Shown: in pieces, positions 61,158 through 64,000 of the stretch
Layout of the letters: every line of letters begins with the position of its first letter
Numbering within the stretch: position 1 is the stretch's first letter
Assembly (NCBI GenBank): GCA_034508935.3
Contig: CM067453.1
Coordinates: 6,952,908 to 7,016,907 of the forward strand
DNA: 64,000 bases
Direction: 5' to 3'
Source of the DNA: Berghia stephanieae
Taxonomy: Eukaryota; Mollusca; Gastropoda; Nudibranchia; Aeolidiidae
Position numbers and translations under genes: made by a program
The notes under the pieces: generated by a model
What the model was told of the DNA's origin: nothing
Databases searched by the model: none
Seen by the model: the letters and a program-made list of their open reading frames with translations, nothing else

Positions 61158-61325
61158 AGCTATGTTGTCTTGTGGTATGACACTTGTTTTTGGATCGGAA
61201 GGTCCTGGGTTGGAGCCTTGCTCTGTGCATAGTTGAGTGCTTGGAAGACTCTTTACTCACATTATCTCAATATACTAAGGTGTAAAATGAGTACCTGGCT
61301 GTTAACAGCGTTGTCTCTGTGAAAA
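61158..61325 (+). mobile_element. SINE-A copy, 3'-truncated
   Basis: Head CAGCTATGTTGTCTTGTGGT and body to GCGTTGTCTCTGTGAAAAAA; the tail is missing. Confidence 0.75.
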
Positions 61326-61344
61326 AATTTCCATACAAAAGCCA

Positions 61345-61965
61345 TTTTATTTATTTATTTTTAAGGCTTTTACGGCGCATGCAATGCAATTAAGTCATAT
61401 CAGCGCCAGAAAAAAAGATGAAACTGGAATAGTTAAAAGATTATGTAGATTTACAATTAAAGCAGCCAAGAAAAAGTATGACAAAGGGGAATTAGTTCAA
61501 ATAGGGAACAAATGTAGATTCCAAGAGCAATCTATCAGTGAACTTAGTTTGAGATCACCTAAAAGTCTAAACCAGACAACAACACAAGTCCCCACTAGAG
61601 AAATACACTCAAATGTTTACAGATTATATGTTAAGAATAAAAAAAATAACATTACATAAGAGAGATGGTTTACAAGGAAAAACAATCTCCAAAAACTATA
61701 ACTATACATTCGACTGTTTCCCTCCCAGCCAAGGACTCTGGCCAGGATCAGGACAAAACTAAGTAATCTCATTCCAAGACAAAGACAGAAATCAAGTTGG
61801 AAAATAGATATAGGGGGATAGACGACACAGCAAGTACCTCCCTGCCCACTATGGGAGGTCAGGAACCCCACCCAATTCCAAGACAAAGACAGAAAGCAAT
61901 TGGAAAACAGATACAGGGGGATAGAAGACACAGCAAGTACCTCCCTGCCCACTATACAAAGCCAT
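61345..61965 (-). repeat. REP-A copy plus a repeated 5' segment
   Basis: A near-complete copy (61350-61875) is followed by a second copy of its first ~85 bases (CCAAGACAAAGACAGAAAGC to CTGCCCACTAT at 61876-61958), a partial tandem duplication. Confidence 0.8.
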
Positions 61966-62098
61966 AACACTGTACATCAATAGTGAATAAATAAAAGGGA
62001 GGTGTGTATAGGTAAGGGATAATAAAATGGAAACAATCATAAACATCGTAAAGCACTTAATGGCTGTAACATTGTAAATAGAAATATCGTTTCAAACA

Positions 62099-63200
<1,102 letters not shown>

Positions 63201-63209
63201 TTTTTAAAG

Positions 63210-63241
63210 CATATTATTTATTTATTTTATTATTATTATTA

Positions 63242-63277
<36 letters not shown>

Positions 63278-63279
63278 TA

Positions 63280-63321
<42 letters not shown>

Positions 63322-63347
63322 TACTACTATTATTATTATTATTATTA

Positions 63348-63384
<37 letters not shown>

Positions 63385-63472
63385 CATTATTATTATTATT
63401 ATCATTATTATTATTATTATTATTATTACTATTATTATTATTATTATTATTATTACTATTATTATTAATTAA
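63210..63472. repeat. ATT microsatellite
   Basis: (ATT)n with scattered CAT and ACT triplets. Faces the AAT array at 62202-62416 in opposite orientation. Confidence 0.93.
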
Positions 63473-64000
63473 TGTTTTCAATAGTTTAAAACAAAATAAA
63501 TATGATATATATTGTTATTCCAATTGATAACGAGTGGGTAAGTGTATATGTTTTAAACCCCTAATTTTTTTTGTTTTTTATTAACCTGTAATTTTTTTTG
63601 ATGACTTTCTAGCCTTGGTTTTTATTAAACGACGTTTTGCTTTAACCAATTTATCCATATAATTATTTTCATATCTGATTTGCCTCTCGCTCGATGTCTA
63701 TTTATTGCTAAACAAAAAACAAGGGAAGAATTTATACACACTCAACACTCATGGCGGCCAAGTTGTTGCTATGACAAAATGATTGTTTAGCCTTGTTATA
63801 ACTGGAGTAGATTTTTATGATCGAAGGTGTGATGTTGTTTTTAAGACAATTGCATACCCACTACTTGTAGTTTATAAATAGACAAAAGACACACAATGAT
63901 TCGTCACAATGTGTTGGAAAATTGAAAAGCATTGCTACTGTTTATTTTATTTGGGAAAAAAGGTACTTGTAATAGTTATAAGATTGGAGAAATAAACATT
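63473..64000. other. Window end, no gene seen
   Basis: AT-rich. No frame or repeat that I recognise. Confidence 0.5.

Overview
The window is AT-rich, intron-bearing, repeat-packed eukaryotic nuclear DNA, most likely from a gastropod mollusc. That is an inference from the single-exon GPCR at 39205-40341, which resembles the chemosensory receptor expansions of sea slugs and aquatic snails, and from the repeat content (several tRNA-derived SINE families, RTE-like and L2/CR1-like LINE fragments, Tc1, hAT, pogo-like and Harbinger-like DNA elements).

Layout. 1-2.7 kb: a decayed Tc1 transposon. 2.77-20.65 kb (+): ZNF-L, a three-coding-exon C2H2 zinc-finger gene (5446-6111, 9481-9595, 19209-20606) whose introns hold a LINE, SINEs, a 121-bp satellite, palindrome clusters and an ATT/AAT inverted microsatellite. 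20.7-24.7 kb: a pogo-like element with TA target sites between inverted arms, then a SINE, an L2-like LINE end and a small TIR element. 25-34.1 kb: an accessory repeat field with many copies of an unnamed ~535-bp repeat (called REP-A here), hAT and LINE remnants, a hammerhead-ribozyme-like motif, and a LINE split by REP-A with a 15-bp target duplication. 34.1-38.5 kb: two inverted copies of a ~500-bp TIR element (MITE-H). 39.2-40.4 kb (+): the GPCR. 42.76-45.09 kb: a large palindrome centred near 44544, interrupted by a 1.28-kb Harbinger-like element carrying a 243-residue C2HC-finger ORF. 45.28-51.66 kb (-): ZNF-R, the inverted paralogue of ZNF-L. 53.2-57.0 kb: a ~2-kb tandem duplication of an ACC/ATC-type array plus a conserved block with a possible first exon. 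57.0-58.1 kb: a GC-rich minisatellite that inverts around a SINE. 58.2-61.9 kb: more REP-A. 62.1-63.5 kb: ATT/AAT arrays.

Host genes. The two convergent ZNF paralogues share an N-terminal exon built of repeated VKLE-type (SUMO-consensus, psi-K-x-E) modules, a small 115-121 nt linker exon, and a terminal exon with 13 (ZNF-L) or 10 (ZNF-R) zinc fingers. Both carry reading-frame breaks relative to each other; two of the three lie in homopolymers and could be assembly errors. I infer that they are sequence-specific DNA-binding, SUMO-recruiting regulators. No operon-like organisation is expected or seen; the GPCR is simply located between the paralogues.
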